Below, piece after piece: positions 55,049 to 64,000 of a stretch of DNA of 64,000 nucleotides. This DNA is from Arachidicoccus sp. (GTDB lineage Bacteria; Bacteroidota; Bacteroidia; Chitinophagales; Chitinophagaceae): NCBI GenBank assembly GCA_028283605.1, contig JAPWKH010000008.1:186001-250000 (forward strand). The letters are read 5' to 3'. Each line of letters starts with the position of its first letter. Within the stretch, counting starts at the first letter, position 1. The position numbers were made by a program, and so were the translations under genes. Below the pieces are notes generated by a model. It was given only the letters and a program-made list of their open reading frames with translations, made no database searches and was not told where the DNA came from.

Positions 55049-56194
55049 GTGACAATAATAAAAAAGATATTAATACTGCCTTTGCTGTTGCTCTCTCTTT
55101 TTACCACATTGGGACAGAAGAATTTTTTTTCCGATAAAGCCGCAACCAAAGAAACTGTTCTGCTATACCAAAACCTGAAACGAAGTGCACAAAGCGGCTT
55201 TCTCTTCGGCCATCAGGATGATTTGGCTTATGGGATTCATTGGAAATATCAAAAAGATAGCAGCGATGTAAAAAGTATTACCGGCGATTATCCCGGACTT
55301 TTCGGCTGGGACTTAAGCGGGCTCGAAAGCGACCATGATAAAGACATTGACCGGAATCCTTTTTCTCTTGTAAAAAAATGGGTAGAATGGGCTTACGAAC
55401 AAGGTGGCGTTAATACATTCAGCTGGCATTGTCCAAGTCCGTTGGGTAATGGCAAAACCGCTTGGGATACTACGCAGGGAACAGTGGAAAGTATTTTGCC
55501 CGGCGGCATTAATCATGCTTTATATCAAACATGGCTGGATAAAGTAGCTACGTTTTTAAATTCATTAAAAGGAAGTCAAGGAGAAGCAATTCCTATTTTA
55601 TACCGGCCGTTTCATGAGCTTACAGGTAACTGGTTTTGGTGGTGTGCAAATACCTGCAGTGCTGAGGATTTTAAAAAATTGTGGCGTTATCAGATTCATT
55701 ATTTGCGCGATGTAAAACATGTGCATAATATACTCGTTGTTTACAATCCTTCGGATAATTTTAAAGATGAAAATGGATATCTGGAACGTTATCCGGGCGA
55801 TGATGTTGTAGATGTTTTGAGCCTTGATTCTTATCAGTCAAAAGATGCCGCAACGAGTGATGTATTTGAAAAGAATCTGGATTATTGTTTATCCGTAATA
55901 GAAAAAATCGCAGATGAAAAAGGCAAGCCTTTCGCTTTGGCAGAAACAGGTTATGAGCGCGTTCCTTATGCAACCTGGTGGACGGATAAGCTGATGAAAG
56001 GCATTAGTCATCACAAAATCGCCTACATGCTTGTATGGCGAAACGCCGGGCAGATAGGCACTCCGGAGCATCCGCACATTCATTATTACGTACCTTTTAA
56101 CGGCGATATATCCGGAGATGATTTTATAAAATTTTATAACCTGAAGAGCACTTTATTTTTAAAAGATGCAGCAAAAGAAAAATTATATAACTAA
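55049..56194 (+). CDS. GH26 beta-mannanase
   Basis: 381 residues, GTG start, signal peptide '..LPLLLLSLFTTLGQ'. GH26 barrel without extra modules: 'GFLFGHQDDLAYG', 'GLFGWDLSGLE', acid/base Glu in 'YRPFHELTGNWFWW', 'LERYPGDDVVDVLSLDSYQ', and nucleophile Glu in 'FALAETGYERVPYATWW'. Its sequence differs clearly from the preceding GH26, so the two probably have different cleavage modes (for example endo-acting versus mannobiose-releasing). The next gene overlaps its 3' end by 29 bases. Confidence 0.95.
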   Translation: MTIIKKILILPLLLLSLFTTLGQKNFFSDKAATKETVLLYQNLKRSAQSGFLFGHQDDLAYGIHWKYQKDSSDVKSITGDYPGLFGWDLSGLESDHDKDIDRNPFSLVKKWVEWAYEQGGVNTFSWHCPSPLGNGKTAWDTTQGTVESILPGGINHALYQTWLDKVATFLNSLKGSQGEAIPILYRPFHELTGNWFWWCANTCSAEDFKKLWRYQIHYLRDVKHVHNILVVYNPSDNFKDENGYLERYPGDDVVDVLSLDSYQSKDAATSDVFEKNLDYCLSVIEKIADEKGKPFALAETGYERVPYATWWTDKLMKGISHHKIAYMLVWRNAGQIGTPEHPHIHYYVPFNGDISGDDFIKFYNLKSTLFLKDAAKEKLYN

Positions 56195-57164
56195 GCGTTT
56201 GAAAGTTATTGTTGAAATCGGATGTCTGATAATTACCATCTTCATTTTTCCAATAAGTTGTTCCAAGAATGATTCTGACTCTTCGGAAAAAAACAGTGGC
56301 ACAACTACACAGTCGGGCGCAACAACAAACAATAATCTCCCTGTTGAAACAGATACTTTATTTGGCGATGGTGTAAATCTGCAACCTTCTTATTACAACA
56401 ACGGCAATGTAAATTTTGGTTGGGATTTAATGAAGCAACAAACAAAGATTAAAATAGTGCGCGTAGAAATAGAGCCCGGATTTGTAACGCAGGCAAAAAG
56501 CTGGATTGCACAAGCCGTATCAAACGGTTATAAAATAATAGCCACCTATCATAAAGCAAGTGTTTTGGGAAGTGATGATACGGCTGAACTGATGATAGCG
56601 GCACGCTGGTGGCAAACAAATTATGCAACACTCGCAGCATCCGGAAGTTTTGCGATAAATTTGATGAACGAATGGGGAAGCCATAATATTTCTCCGGCTG
56701 CTTATGCAACGGCATATAATAATGCATTGGCAATAGTGCGTACAGTTTACAAAGGCCGCGTGATCATTGATATTCCGGGTTGGGGACAGGAAACTTATAC
56801 GGCTTATCAGGCTTGTAAAACGAGTAATCCTGCGATTAGCGATACGAATATTATTTTATCCACACATATCTATCCGGGCAACTGGAATCAAGGAAAAAAT
56901 CATACTTTTCAGCAATCAGATTTGGATGATATGTCCAATACAGGCAGGCCATGTATTGTTGGTGAATTTGGAACGGGAACAGGCAGTTGCGATTGGTCGG
57001 GTTGTGTGGATTATGCCAAGTCAAAAAAATGGGCTGTACTCGCTTGGTCATGGAACGGCGATGGAAACAATCTGAATATGGTATCTCCTTCGTGGGCGCA
57101 AAATGGCAGTGCAACAACGTTTACGTTGAGTAATTATTTTGACACAGTGTACGCGAGATTATAA
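56166..57164 (+). CDS. GH5 beta-mannanase lipoprotein (subfamily 8-like)
   Basis: 332 residues. Lipoprotein signal with Cys near residue 33 ('IITIFIFPISCSKND') and a Ser/Thr-rich linker. The small GH5 barrel shows 'KIIATYHKASVLG', acid/base Glu in 'FAINLMNEWGSHNIS', 'VIIDIPGWGQ', 'ILSTHIYPG', nucleophile Glu in 'PCIVGEFGTGTGS' and 'VLAWSWNGDGNN'. The GWGQ, HxY and WSWxG elements are those I associate with bacterial GH5_8 mannanases. Its start overlaps the preceding GH26 gene by 29 bases, so translation is probably coupled. Likely surface-anchored. Confidence 0.88.
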   Translation: MQQKKNYITKRLKVIVEIGCLIITIFIFPISCSKNDSDSSEKNSGTTTQSGATTNNNLPVETDTLFGDGVNLQPSYYNNGNVNFGWDLMKQQTKIKIVRVEIEPGFVTQAKSWIAQAVSNGYKIIATYHKASVLGSDDTAELMIAARWWQTNYATLAASGSFAINLMNEWGSHNISPAAYATAYNNALAIVRTVYKGRVIIDIPGWGQETYTAYQACKTSNPAISDTNIILSTHIYPGNWNQGKNHTFQQSDLDDMSNTGRPCIVGEFGTGTGSCDWSGCVDYAKSKKWAVLAWSWNGDGNNLNMVSPSWAQNGSATTFTLSNYFDTVYARL

Positions 57165-57177
57165 GTAGCAAAATTGA

Positions 57178-59025
57178 ATGAAATTAGAATTAATAGATAT
57201 CCTTATCGTCATTACTTATTTGTTGAGTATGCTTGTAATCGGCTGGACATTGCGCAAACGCGCGCGGCTGAATAAAGAGAATTATTTACTCGGAGGTAAA
57301 TCGCTTCCTTGGTACTTGTTGGGTTTGAGTAATGCCGGCGATATGTTTGATATTTCGGGTACTATGTGGATGGTAAGTTTGTGTTTTGTTTACGGAATGA
57401 AAAGTATTTGGATTCCATGGCTTTGGCCTGTATTTAATCAGGTTTTTCTAATGATGTATTTATCCAAATGGCTGCGCCGTTCCAATGCAACATCTGGCGC
57501 CGAATGGCTCGCAACGCGCTTCGGAAAAAAGGGTCCCGGTGTGTATGCTTCGCACAACATTATTGTTGTATTTGCATTATTAAGTTGCCTTGGTTTTATG
57601 GCTTACGGTTTTGTAGGCCTTGGAAAATTTGTAGAAATTTTTGTTCCGTGGCAATATGTTGCACCTTATGTTCCGTTTAGTATTTCTCTAAAATATGTTC
57701 CGCATTTTTACGGAGCAATTTTTACTTTGTTCGCTGTGTTTTATTCCGTGCTGGGTGGAATGTACAGCATTGTTTTAGGCGATTTGATTAAATATACGAT
57801 AATGACTATCGCCTGTATAAGTATTGCTGCCATAGCAATGATTCATTTGCGGGAACACCGGCTGAATGTACCAATGGGGTGGACAAATCCTTTTTTCGGA
57901 TGGCATTTGAATCTTGATTGGTCGGGTATTGTAGCGGATGCGAATAAAAAAATTCAAAGCGACGGCTATTCTTTATTCGGTTTGTTTTTTATGATGATGT
58001 TGTTCAAAGGTGTATTTGCAAGCCTTTCCGGGCCGCCTCCAACTTATGATATGCAAAAAATATTAAGTACGCGTTCGCCTGAAGAAGCAAGCAAAATGAG
58101 CGGTTTTGTTTCTATCGTTTTGTTGCCGGTAAGGTATATGATGATAATTGGTTTAACGGTTTTGGGATTGTTGTACTTCAACCAGATTCATTCGCAAATA
58201 CAGGGAGCAAATGAAACTGATTTTGAAAAAATTCTTCCTGCAACGATTAATACATTTCTTCCGGCTGGCTTGATGGGACTGGTTTTGACAGGATTGATAG
58301 GCGCTTACATGGGAACTGTTTCAGGCACATTAAATACTGCGCAGGCATATATCGTGAATGATATTTATTTGAAATACATCAACCCCAATGCATCTAATAA
58401 GAAAATTATTTCGATGAATTATATCGCCGGTGTAAGTGTGGTATTTACAGGCATTTTATTGGGCTGTTTTATCAAGGATGTGAATACGGTTTTGCAATGG
58501 ATTGTTTCGGGTTTGTTTGGTGGCTACATTGCGGCGAATGTGTTGAAATGGTATTGGTGGCGCTTCAATGCAAATGGTTTTTTCTGGGGAATGATAGCAG
58601 GTGTAACTCCGGCGATTTTATTGGCTGTTTTGAAATCGATCGGTGTTTTAAAAGGATTGGATTTATACTATTGGTCTTTAATTTTTGTATTGTCTTTGGC
58701 GGGTTCAGTACTGGGAAGTTATGCTGCTCCGCCTACAGATGAAGTTATATTAAAATCGTTTTATAAAACCGTTCGCCCGTGGGGATTTTGGAAACCTGTT
58801 CATCAAAAAGTAGTGGAAGAAGATGCATCGTTTGTGGGTAATAAAAATTTCAAAATAAATATGTTTAATGTTGTGTTAGGCATTATCGGGCAATTATGCC
58901 TTACTATATTACCAATGTATGTTGTTCTGTGGATGAAGATGCCATTGTTTATTACGATAACTATTCTTTTGGTTATTATACTAATTCTTAAAAAAACCTG
59001 GTGGAATAAGTTGAGCGAGTATTAA
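57178..59025 (+). CDS. Sodium:solute symporter (SSS family)
   Basis: 615 residues with about 13-15 hydrophobic helices. N-terminal 'LIDILIVITYLLSMLVIGWTL...NYLLGGKSLPWYLLGLSNAG' and 'VLGGMYSIVLGDLIKYTIMT' are typical of SSS symporters (SGLT/PutP fold). Set between mannanase and esterase genes, it most likely imports mannobiose, mannose or another product across the inner membrane with Na+. It replaces the MFS-type mannobiose transporters I know from other mannan loci. The C-terminal extension has two further helices. Confidence 0.92.
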   Translation: MKLELIDILIVITYLLSMLVIGWTLRKRARLNKENYLLGGKSLPWYLLGLSNAGDMFDISGTMWMVSLCFVYGMKSIWIPWLWPVFNQVFLMMYLSKWLRRSNATSGAEWLATRFGKKGPGVYASHNIIVVFALLSCLGFMAYGFVGLGKFVEIFVPWQYVAPYVPFSISLKYVPHFYGAIFTLFAVFYSVLGGMYSIVLGDLIKYTIMTIACISIAAIAMIHLREHRLNVPMGWTNPFFGWHLNLDWSGIVADANKKIQSDGYSLFGLFFMMMLFKGVFASLSGPPPTYDMQKILSTRSPEEASKMSGFVSIVLLPVRYMMIIGLTVLGLLYFNQIHSQIQGANETDFEKILPATINTFLPAGLMGLVLTGLIGAYMGTVSGTLNTAQAYIVNDIYLKYINPNASNKKIISMNYIAGVSVVFTGILLGCFIKDVNTVLQWIVSGLFGGYIAANVLKWYWWRFNANGFFWGMIAGVTPAILLAVLKSIGVLKGLDLYYWSLIFVLSLAGSVLGSYAAPPTDEVILKSFYKTVRPWGFWKPVHQKVVEEDASFVGNKNFKINMFNVVLGIIGQLCLTILPMYVVLWMKMPLFITITILLVIILILKKTWWNKLSEY

Positions 59026-59064
59026 ATTTTAATCATAAATTTTTAAACATAAATCCAAAGTATC

Positions 59065-59733
59065 ATGAAGAAATTCTCATTATTATTTTTTACAACGATT
59101 ATTATTATTGGTTTCATAAGTTTTAAAAACAAACCGAGAACAATTGTTTTCTTCGGCGATTCCATTACTCAAATGGGATTGAACGAGAAAGGCTATATCA
59201 CATTATTGAAAAATGATTTGGTAAAAGAAAATAAAGCAAATGATATAGACCTTATAGGCGCCGGTGTTGGAGGCAATGAAGTGTACGATTTATATTTAAG
59301 AATGGAAAAAGATGTTCTTGATAAAAATCCTGATGAAGTTGTTGTTTGGGTTGGTATAAACGATGTCTGGCACAAGACTTCCGGTACGGGTTGTGAGTTA
59401 GGAAAATTCGATGCTTTTTATAAAGCGATTATAGAGAAATTACAATCAAAAGGAATAAAAGTTTATGTGTGTACACCTTCTACAATCGGGGAAAAAAATG
59501 ATATTACCAATCCGCAGGATGGAGATCTGAATTTGTATGCGCAACATATCCGCGATTTTGCAAAGAAATATAATTGTACATTGATTGATTTTAGAAATCA
59601 ATTTCATGAATATGAAGTAAACAATAATAAAGACAATGCTGAAAAAGGAGTGCTTACGTTAGATGGAGTTCATCCAAATGACAAAGGGAATGTTTTTGTA
59701 GCAGATATTTTAAAACAGTCATTGAAGTTATAA
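59065..59733 (+). CDS. SGNH/GDSL-type esterase
   Basis: 222 residues with an N-terminal signal or anchor ('KKFSLLFFTTIIIIGFISF'). SGNH blocks: 'IVFFGDSITQMG' (Ser), 'IGAGVGGNEVYD' (Gly), 'VVWVGINDVWH' (Asn), and 'LDGVHPNDKGN' (Asp, His). Such enzymes often remove acetyl groups from plant polysaccharides; mannan acetyl esterase is the likely role from context. It ends 2 bp before the next esterase gene. Confidence 0.93.
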   Translation: MKKFSLLFFTTIIIIGFISFKNKPRTIVFFGDSITQMGLNEKGYITLLKNDLVKENKANDIDLIGAGVGGNEVYDLYLRMEKDVLDKNPDEVVVWVGINDVWHKTSGTGCELGKFDAFYKAIIEKLQSKGIKVYVCTPSTIGEKNDITNPQDGDLNLYAQHIRDFAKKYNCTLIDFRNQFHEYEVNNNKDNAEKGVLTLDGVHPNDKGNVFVADILKQSLKL

Positions 59734-59735
59734 GT

Positions 59736-60815
59736 ATGAAAAAATATAACCTTACATTATTATTCATCTTGTTTTTGGTTGCGGTAAAGTTTTCTTTTGC
59801 AAAAAATACTTCTCATAAATTAAAGTTTTTTGAGGCTTCAGACAAAGCTATTCATTATGTGGGAAGGATTGATTTCAGCAATCCCAAGCTGCCACGCTTT
59901 TGGTCGCCAGGTGTTTATTTTTATACAACTTTCGTTGGTTCGGATTGTTATGTTGTTTTGAATGATGAAGTAAATTACGGCGTGATGCACAATTATATTG
60001 AAATAGTTGTGGACGGAAAGCCGAAGCGCATCAGGCTTTCAGCGAAAACAGATACGATACAGGTTGCAAAAAATTTATCTAAAGGGAAGCACACTTTGGT
60101 CATTTGTAAAGACACGGAATCAGGTATCGGTTACTTGGAAGTAGCAGGAATCAAGTGTGAAAAGCTGATTGACGAAAAAGATAATGCCAATTTTTTAATC
60201 GAATATTTCGGCGATTCCATTACATGTGGTACCAGCAGCGATTTGTCACAAACGCCTTGCGGTGCGGGTCGTTGGGAAGATCAGCACAATGCGTACATGA
60301 GTTACGGACCAACTGTGGCGCGTGCATTAAAAGCGAAATGGGTGATCTCTGCAGTTTCGGGTATCGGCCTGATTCATAGTTGCTGTAATAAGAATTTCAC
60401 GATGCCAGAAGTATATGATAAGCTATTACTTCGTCCAGATTCCGTTGAATGGGACTTTCATAAAATTCAACCGGATGTGACAACAATCTGTCTTGGTCAG
60501 AACGATGGCATTCAGGACTCGGCAAAATTTTGTGGTGCGTATGTTCAGTTTGTAAAAACATTGCGCAGCAAGTATCCAAACACTGTTTTCGTTTTGCTTA
60601 CTAGCCCGATGGCGGATTCATCATTGTCTAAAGTCTTGCAACATTATTTACTATCTGTTCAAACAAAAATTAATAATGATGGCGACAAAAACGTGTATCA
60701 TTATTTTTTTAAGAAAAGATATTTTCACGGTTGCGATAGCCATCCGGATGTAGATGAGCATAAGCAAATCGCGGCGGAGCTTGCCCCTTTTATTAAGCAA
60801 ATAAAACATTGGTAA
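59736..60815 (+). CDS. CE2-type acetyl esterase
   Basis: 359 residues. Signal peptide '..LFLVAVKFSFA'. The N-terminal ~140 residues form the CE2 jelly-roll ('IHYVGRIDFSNPKLPRFWSPGVYFYTTFVGS'), followed by an SGNH hydrolase domain with 'IEYFGDSITCGTSSD' (Ser nucleophile), 'TICLGQNDGIQD' and the C-terminal Asp-x-x-His region 'HGCDSHPDVDEHKQIA'. CE2 esterases deacetylate mannans and glucomannans. The second esterase in tandem points to a heavily acetylated substrate. Confidence 0.92.
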   Translation: MKKYNLTLLFILFLVAVKFSFAKNTSHKLKFFEASDKAIHYVGRIDFSNPKLPRFWSPGVYFYTTFVGSDCYVVLNDEVNYGVMHNYIEIVVDGKPKRIRLSAKTDTIQVAKNLSKGKHTLVICKDTESGIGYLEVAGIKCEKLIDEKDNANFLIEYFGDSITCGTSSDLSQTPCGAGRWEDQHNAYMSYGPTVARALKAKWVISAVSGIGLIHSCCNKNFTMPEVYDKLLLRPDSVEWDFHKIQPDVTTICLGQNDGIQDSAKFCGAYVQFVKTLRSKYPNTVFVLLTSPMADSSLSKVLQHYLLSVQTKINNDGDKNVYHYFFKKRYFHGCDSHPDVDEHKQIAAELAPFIKQIKHW

Positions 60816-60829
60816 AAAAATAATTTAAA

Positions 60830-62038
60830 ATGATCAAAAAATTAATCTTCCTTTCGTCTTTAGTAATTTGTATAATGGCTCGTGCCCAACAGTTCGTCAA
60901 TCTTGCTCCAACGCCACCAATGGGTTGGAACAGCTGGAATACTTTTCAAACGAATATCAATGAAGATTTGGTAAAGGCTACTGCCGATAAACTGGTATCA
61001 TCCGGAATGCGCGATGCCGGTTATATATATCTTGTTTTAGATGATGGATGGATGGCAAAAGAGCGTGATTCCGCAGGATTTCTCGTTCCTGATCCACAGA
61101 AATTTCCGCATGGAATGAAAGCTCTGGCTGCGTATGTTCATTCAAAAGGACTGAAGTTCGGTTTATATAATTGTGCAGGCACGGAAACCTGCGCAGGCTA
61201 TCCCGGAACGCGCGGATATGAATATCAGGATGCCTTGCGTTATGCGCAATGGGATATAGATTATCTGAAATTCGATTGGTGTAATACTGATGGTATTAAT
61301 GCTAAGGAAGCCTATACAACCATGAGCAAAGCGTTGAAAAAAGCAGGACGTCCAATTGTTTTCAGCCTGTGTGAATGGGGCAGCAATAAGCCGTGGTTAT
61401 GGGCGCAAAATGTAGGACAGCTCTGGCGTACAACAGGTGATATTACTGCCAGATTTGAAGGAATAAAGACGATGGGTGAGTGGCACGCAAACGGCGTTAT
61501 GACAATCGCTGATATGCAGGATACACTCAGGAAGTATGCCGGTTTAAATCATTGGAACGACCCGGATATGTTGGAAGTTGGAAACGGAATGACCCAGGCA
61601 GAAGATCGTTCACACTTTTCGCTATGGTGCATAATGGCTGCACCGCTTATTGCTGGAAATGACATTACAAAAATGTCCGAGCAAACATTGAATATTCTTA
61701 CCAATAAAGATGCTGTTGAAATTGATCAGGATGCTTTAGGAATGCAAGGTTATCGTTTTAAAAAATTAGCCGACAGCGTGGAAATTTGGGTAAAACCATT
61801 AAACAATGATAATTGGGCGGTTGCATTTTTAAACAGGAGCCATACAACCGTAAAAGTTGATTACGACTGGAAAAAATATATTGTAAACGATACGGTTCAT
61901 AAAAGAATATTAAACTGTAATACTCACAATTACAGTTTGAAAAATGTATGGACAAAAGAAGACGCAGGAACAACAAAAAAGCCCTTATCCGGTAGTATAT
62001 TTTCGCACGATGTATTATTTCTAAAATTAAATTATTAA
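60830..62038 (+). CDS. GH27 alpha-galactosidase
   Basis: 402 residues with signal peptide '..LVICIMARAQ'. GH27 motifs: 'TPPMGWNSWNTFQTNINE', 'YLVLDDGWMAKERDSAG', nucleophile Asp in 'DYLKFDWCNTDG', and acid/base Asp in 'WNDPDMLEVGNGMTQAEDRSHFSLW'. A C-terminal beta-domain follows. It removes alpha-1,6-galactosyl branches from galactomannan, exposing the backbone to the mannanases. 14 bp after the CE2 gene, 19 bp before GH3. Confidence 0.98.
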   Translation: MIKKLIFLSSLVICIMARAQQFVNLAPTPPMGWNSWNTFQTNINEDLVKATADKLVSSGMRDAGYIYLVLDDGWMAKERDSAGFLVPDPQKFPHGMKALAAYVHSKGLKFGLYNCAGTETCAGYPGTRGYEYQDALRYAQWDIDYLKFDWCNTDGINAKEAYTTMSKALKKAGRPIVFSLCEWGSNKPWLWAQNVGQLWRTTGDITARFEGIKTMGEWHANGVMTIADMQDTLRKYAGLNHWNDPDMLEVGNGMTQAEDRSHFSLWCIMAAPLIAGNDITKMSEQTLNILTNKDAVEIDQDALGMQGYRFKKLADSVEIWVKPLNNDNWAVAFLNRSHTTVKVDYDWKKYIVNDTVHKRILNCNTHNYSLKNVWTKEDAGTTKKPLSGSIFSHDVLFLKLNY

Positions 62039-62057
62039 TTGGTAAAATAATTTCTTA

Positions 62058-64000
62058 ATGAAGAATCTTTGTCTCTTTTTATTCTCAATTATTGCATTCA
62101 ATTATTTTTCTGCGAAAGCACAGAACGATGTGAAAGCTTATGCCTTTGTAGATAAGCTGATGTCGAAAATGTCGCTTGAAGACAAAGTAGGACAAATGAC
62201 ACAAATCAGCGTGGAAGCATTTTTAAAAACAGATGCTAATGGCAATGTCATCAATCCGCATGAATTGGACACGGCAAAACTTGCTGTTGCTATTCGCGAC
62301 TATAAAGTCGGTTCAATATTGAATGTAGGCGGCGATGCACAAACTCAAGGGAACTGGCAACAACTTATTACCCAAATACAGCAAATGGCTTTATCGCAGC
62401 CTTTGAAAATCCCCATTTTATACGGCATTGACGCAATACACGGCAACAACTATACGTCGGGCAGTATTTTATTTCCGCAAGAGATTGCAATGGCTGCATC
62501 ATTTAATCCTTTACTGGCAAAAGAAGTGGCGCAAATAAGCGCTTATGAAACACGTGCATCGTTTACGCCTTGGGTTTTCAGCCCTGTGCTGGATTTGGGC
62601 AGGCAGCCTTTATGGCCTCGTATTTGGGAAACATTCGGCGAAGACCCATTGGTTGTCTCAACAATGGGAGCTGCTATGATACAAGGCTTTCAGGGAAATG
62701 ATGTAAGTGATAAATATCATGTAACCGCTTGTTTGAAACATTATATGGGTTACAGCATGCCATTGAGTGGACATGACCGTACACCGGCATGGATTCCTGA
62801 AAGAGAATTGCGAGAATATTTTTTGCCTTCGTTTACAGAAGCTGTGAAGCAAGGCGCATTGACTGTAATGGTTTGTAGCGGAGAAATTAACGGTGTACCT
62901 GTGCATATAAACAAGCATATTCTTACAGATATTTTAAAAGGCGAATTGCAATTCAAAGGTTTTACTTGCAGCGATTGGCAAGACATTGAATATCTCTATC
63001 AAAGGCATCATGTAGCGGTTGATAATAAAGATGCGGTGCGTATGGCAGTAAACGCAGGAGTTGATATGAGCATGGTTCCTACTGATTATACTTTTACAAA
63101 AGATTTACTCGCACTGGTAAAAGAAAATAAAGTGCCTATAAGCCGCATCAATGACGCCGTACGCAGAATTTTGTATGTAAAATATAAGACGGGCATTTTT
63201 CAAAGTCCGACGGGGAATAAAAACGATTATCCTTTATTCGCAAGCGAAGAACACGAAAAAATAAATTACAACATAGCATCTGAGTGTATAACATTGTTGA
63301 AAAATCAAAACAATATTCTTCCCTTAAATAAGAATAAAAAAATTTTGGTAACAGGAGCGTCTGCCAATACAATGCGTTCGCTCGATGGCGGTTGGTCAAG
63401 AGTTTGGCAAGGAACAACTTCCGATGAAACTGAAAAAGATAAGAACACGATACTCGAAGCGTTGCAACAAACTTTCGGCAATAAAAATATTAGTTATGCA
63501 AAAGGAGTAACTTTTGATTCTGTTATAAATATAGATGAAGCTGTGGCTAAAGCGAATAATTCTGATGTGATTGTGTTGTGTGCAGGAGAATCAAGTTATA
63601 CTGAAACGCCGGGAAACATTAATGATTTGACAATCTCCGAGCCGCAAATAGAATTAGCAAAAGCATTGGCAAAAACAGGGAAGCCGATTATTCTTGTAAT
63701 TAATGAAGGAAGACCAAGAGTAATTTCTGCAATAGAACCTTTTACTTCAGCAGTTTTGGATGCTTATTATTCAGGCAATCAAACAGCTAATGTAATTTCT
63801 GATATTTTATATGGAAAAATAAATCCATCAGGGAAATTGCCGTTTACATATCCAAGATATACTAATAGCCTTACAAATTATTACCGCAAATACACGGAAG
63901 ACAAAGATGTGAATGATGAAGTCGCGGGCTACAATCCGCAATGGGAATTTGGAACAGGTTTGAGTTACACGACTTTTAAATATAGCAATCTGCATTTGAG
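62058..64000 (+). CDS. GH3 beta-glucosidase (3' end outside the window)
   Basis: ATG at 62058 and an open frame to the last base; about 647 residues are visible and the ORF track misses it because it has no stop. Signal peptide '..FSIIAFNYFSAKAQ'. GH3 N-domain: 'MSLEDKVGQMTQI', 'ILYGIDAIHGNN', 'ACLKHYMGYSMP', nucleophile Asp in 'FTCSDWQDIEYL'. C-domain: 'ECITLLKNQNNILPLNK', probable acid/base Glu in 'VLCAGESSYTETPGN', 'LPFTYPR', 'WEFGTGLSYTTF'. It would trim glucosyl units from glucomannan oligosaccharides. Only the fibronectin-III-like tail is cut off. Confidence 0.97.
   Translation, partial: MKNLCLFLFSIIAFNYFSAKAQNDVKAYAFVDKLMSKMSLEDKVGQMTQISVEAFLKTDANGNVINPHELDTAKLAVAIRDYKVGSILNVGGDAQTQGNWQQLITQIQQMALSQPLKIPILYGIDAIHGNNYTSGSILFPQEIAMAASFNPLLAKEVAQISAYETRASFTPWVFSPVLDLGRQPLWPRIWETFGEDPLVVSTMGAAMIQGFQGNDVSDKYHVTACLKHYMGYSMPLSGHDRTPAWIPERELREYFLPSFTEAVKQGALTVMVCSGEINGVPVHINKHILTDILKGELQFKGFTCSDWQDIEYLYQRHHVAVDNKDAVRMAVNAGVDMSMVPTDYTFTKDLLALVKENKVPISRINDAVRRILYVKYKTGIFQSPTGNKNDYPLFASEEHEKINYNIASECITLLKNQNNILPLNKNKKILVTGASANTMRSLDGGWSRVWQGTTSDETEKDKNTILEALQQTFGNKNISYAKGVTFDSVINIDEAVAKANNSDVIVLCAGESSYTETPGNINDLTISEPQIELAKALAKTGKPIILVINEGRPRVISAIEPFTSAVLDAYYSGNQTANVISDILYGKINPSGKLPFTYPRYTNSLTNYYRKYTEDKDVNDEVAGYNPQWEFGTGLSYTTFKYSNLHL

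Overview
The window looks like a chromosomal segment of a low-GC member of the Bacteroidota, most likely the Chitinophagaceae. The evidence is the SusC/SusD pairs, a type IX secretion sorting tag, GldC, the Bacteroidota promoter form (TTG-N18/19-TAnnTTTG), and start codons without a strong Shine-Dalgarno sequence. I cannot name the genus from sequence alone.

Layout. 1-6243: end of a polysaccharide-utilisation-type locus (SusC C-terminus, SusD, DUF1735-type lipoprotein, and a DUF4964/DUF4965/glutaminase-like hydrolase split by a -1 frameshift). 6413-9299: tRNA-Thr/Tyr/Gly/Thr, tuf, tRNA-Trp, secE, nusG; the L11-L1 ribosomal genes that usually follow nusG are absent. 9346-33432: mostly housekeeping genes: apaG, a GT5-like protein, metK, an M13 peptidase, a DUF3857 protein, a class V aminotransferase, metF, a YdeI-like protein, a Rieske protein, superoxide dismutase, tadA-like deaminase, cytochrome c, mgsA, a phosphodiesterase, a frameshifted PfkB kinase, DinB, gldC, YqeY, CvpA, alpha/beta hydrolase, CBS protein and OmpA. 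This stretch ends with an ECF sigma factor, a membrane anti-sigma candidate and three tandem DUF4252 proteins. 33982-36465: a T9SS-sorted surface protein and a decayed IS982-family element with recognisable ends.

36486-45011 is a xylan/xylose region. A LacI-type repressor faces the C-terminal remnant of a GH3 enzyme, a GH10 xylanase whose signal peptide is out of frame, and a C-terminal remnant of a GH115 alpha-glucuronidase. Intact xylB, xylA and a xylose/H+ symporter follow. A 16-bp perfect palindrome lies in the xylB promoter, and its 10-bp core recurs upstream of lacI. The polymer-degrading part appears eroded while the monosaccharide pathway is kept.

45017-64000 is a galacto(gluco)mannan utilisation locus: an AraC regulator divergent from a GH5 glycanase, then SusC, SusD, a TIG-domain surface glycan-binding lipoprotein, two GH26 mannanases, a GH5 mannanase (subfamily 8-like), a sodium:solute symporter, a GDSL esterase, a CE2-type acetyl esterase, a GH27 alpha-galactosidase and a GH3 beta-glucosidase running off the window end. 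Together these would bind acetylated galactoglucomannan, cut the backbone, remove acetyl and galactosyl side groups, and import the products.

Non-coding structure includes a 165-bp MITE-like element (19369-19533), two copies of a ~70-bp dispersed intergenic repeat, several strong hairpin terminators, and a hairpin inside the mannan locus. At least three genes carry single-base frameshifts; whether these are real or assembly errors cannot be decided from the sequence.
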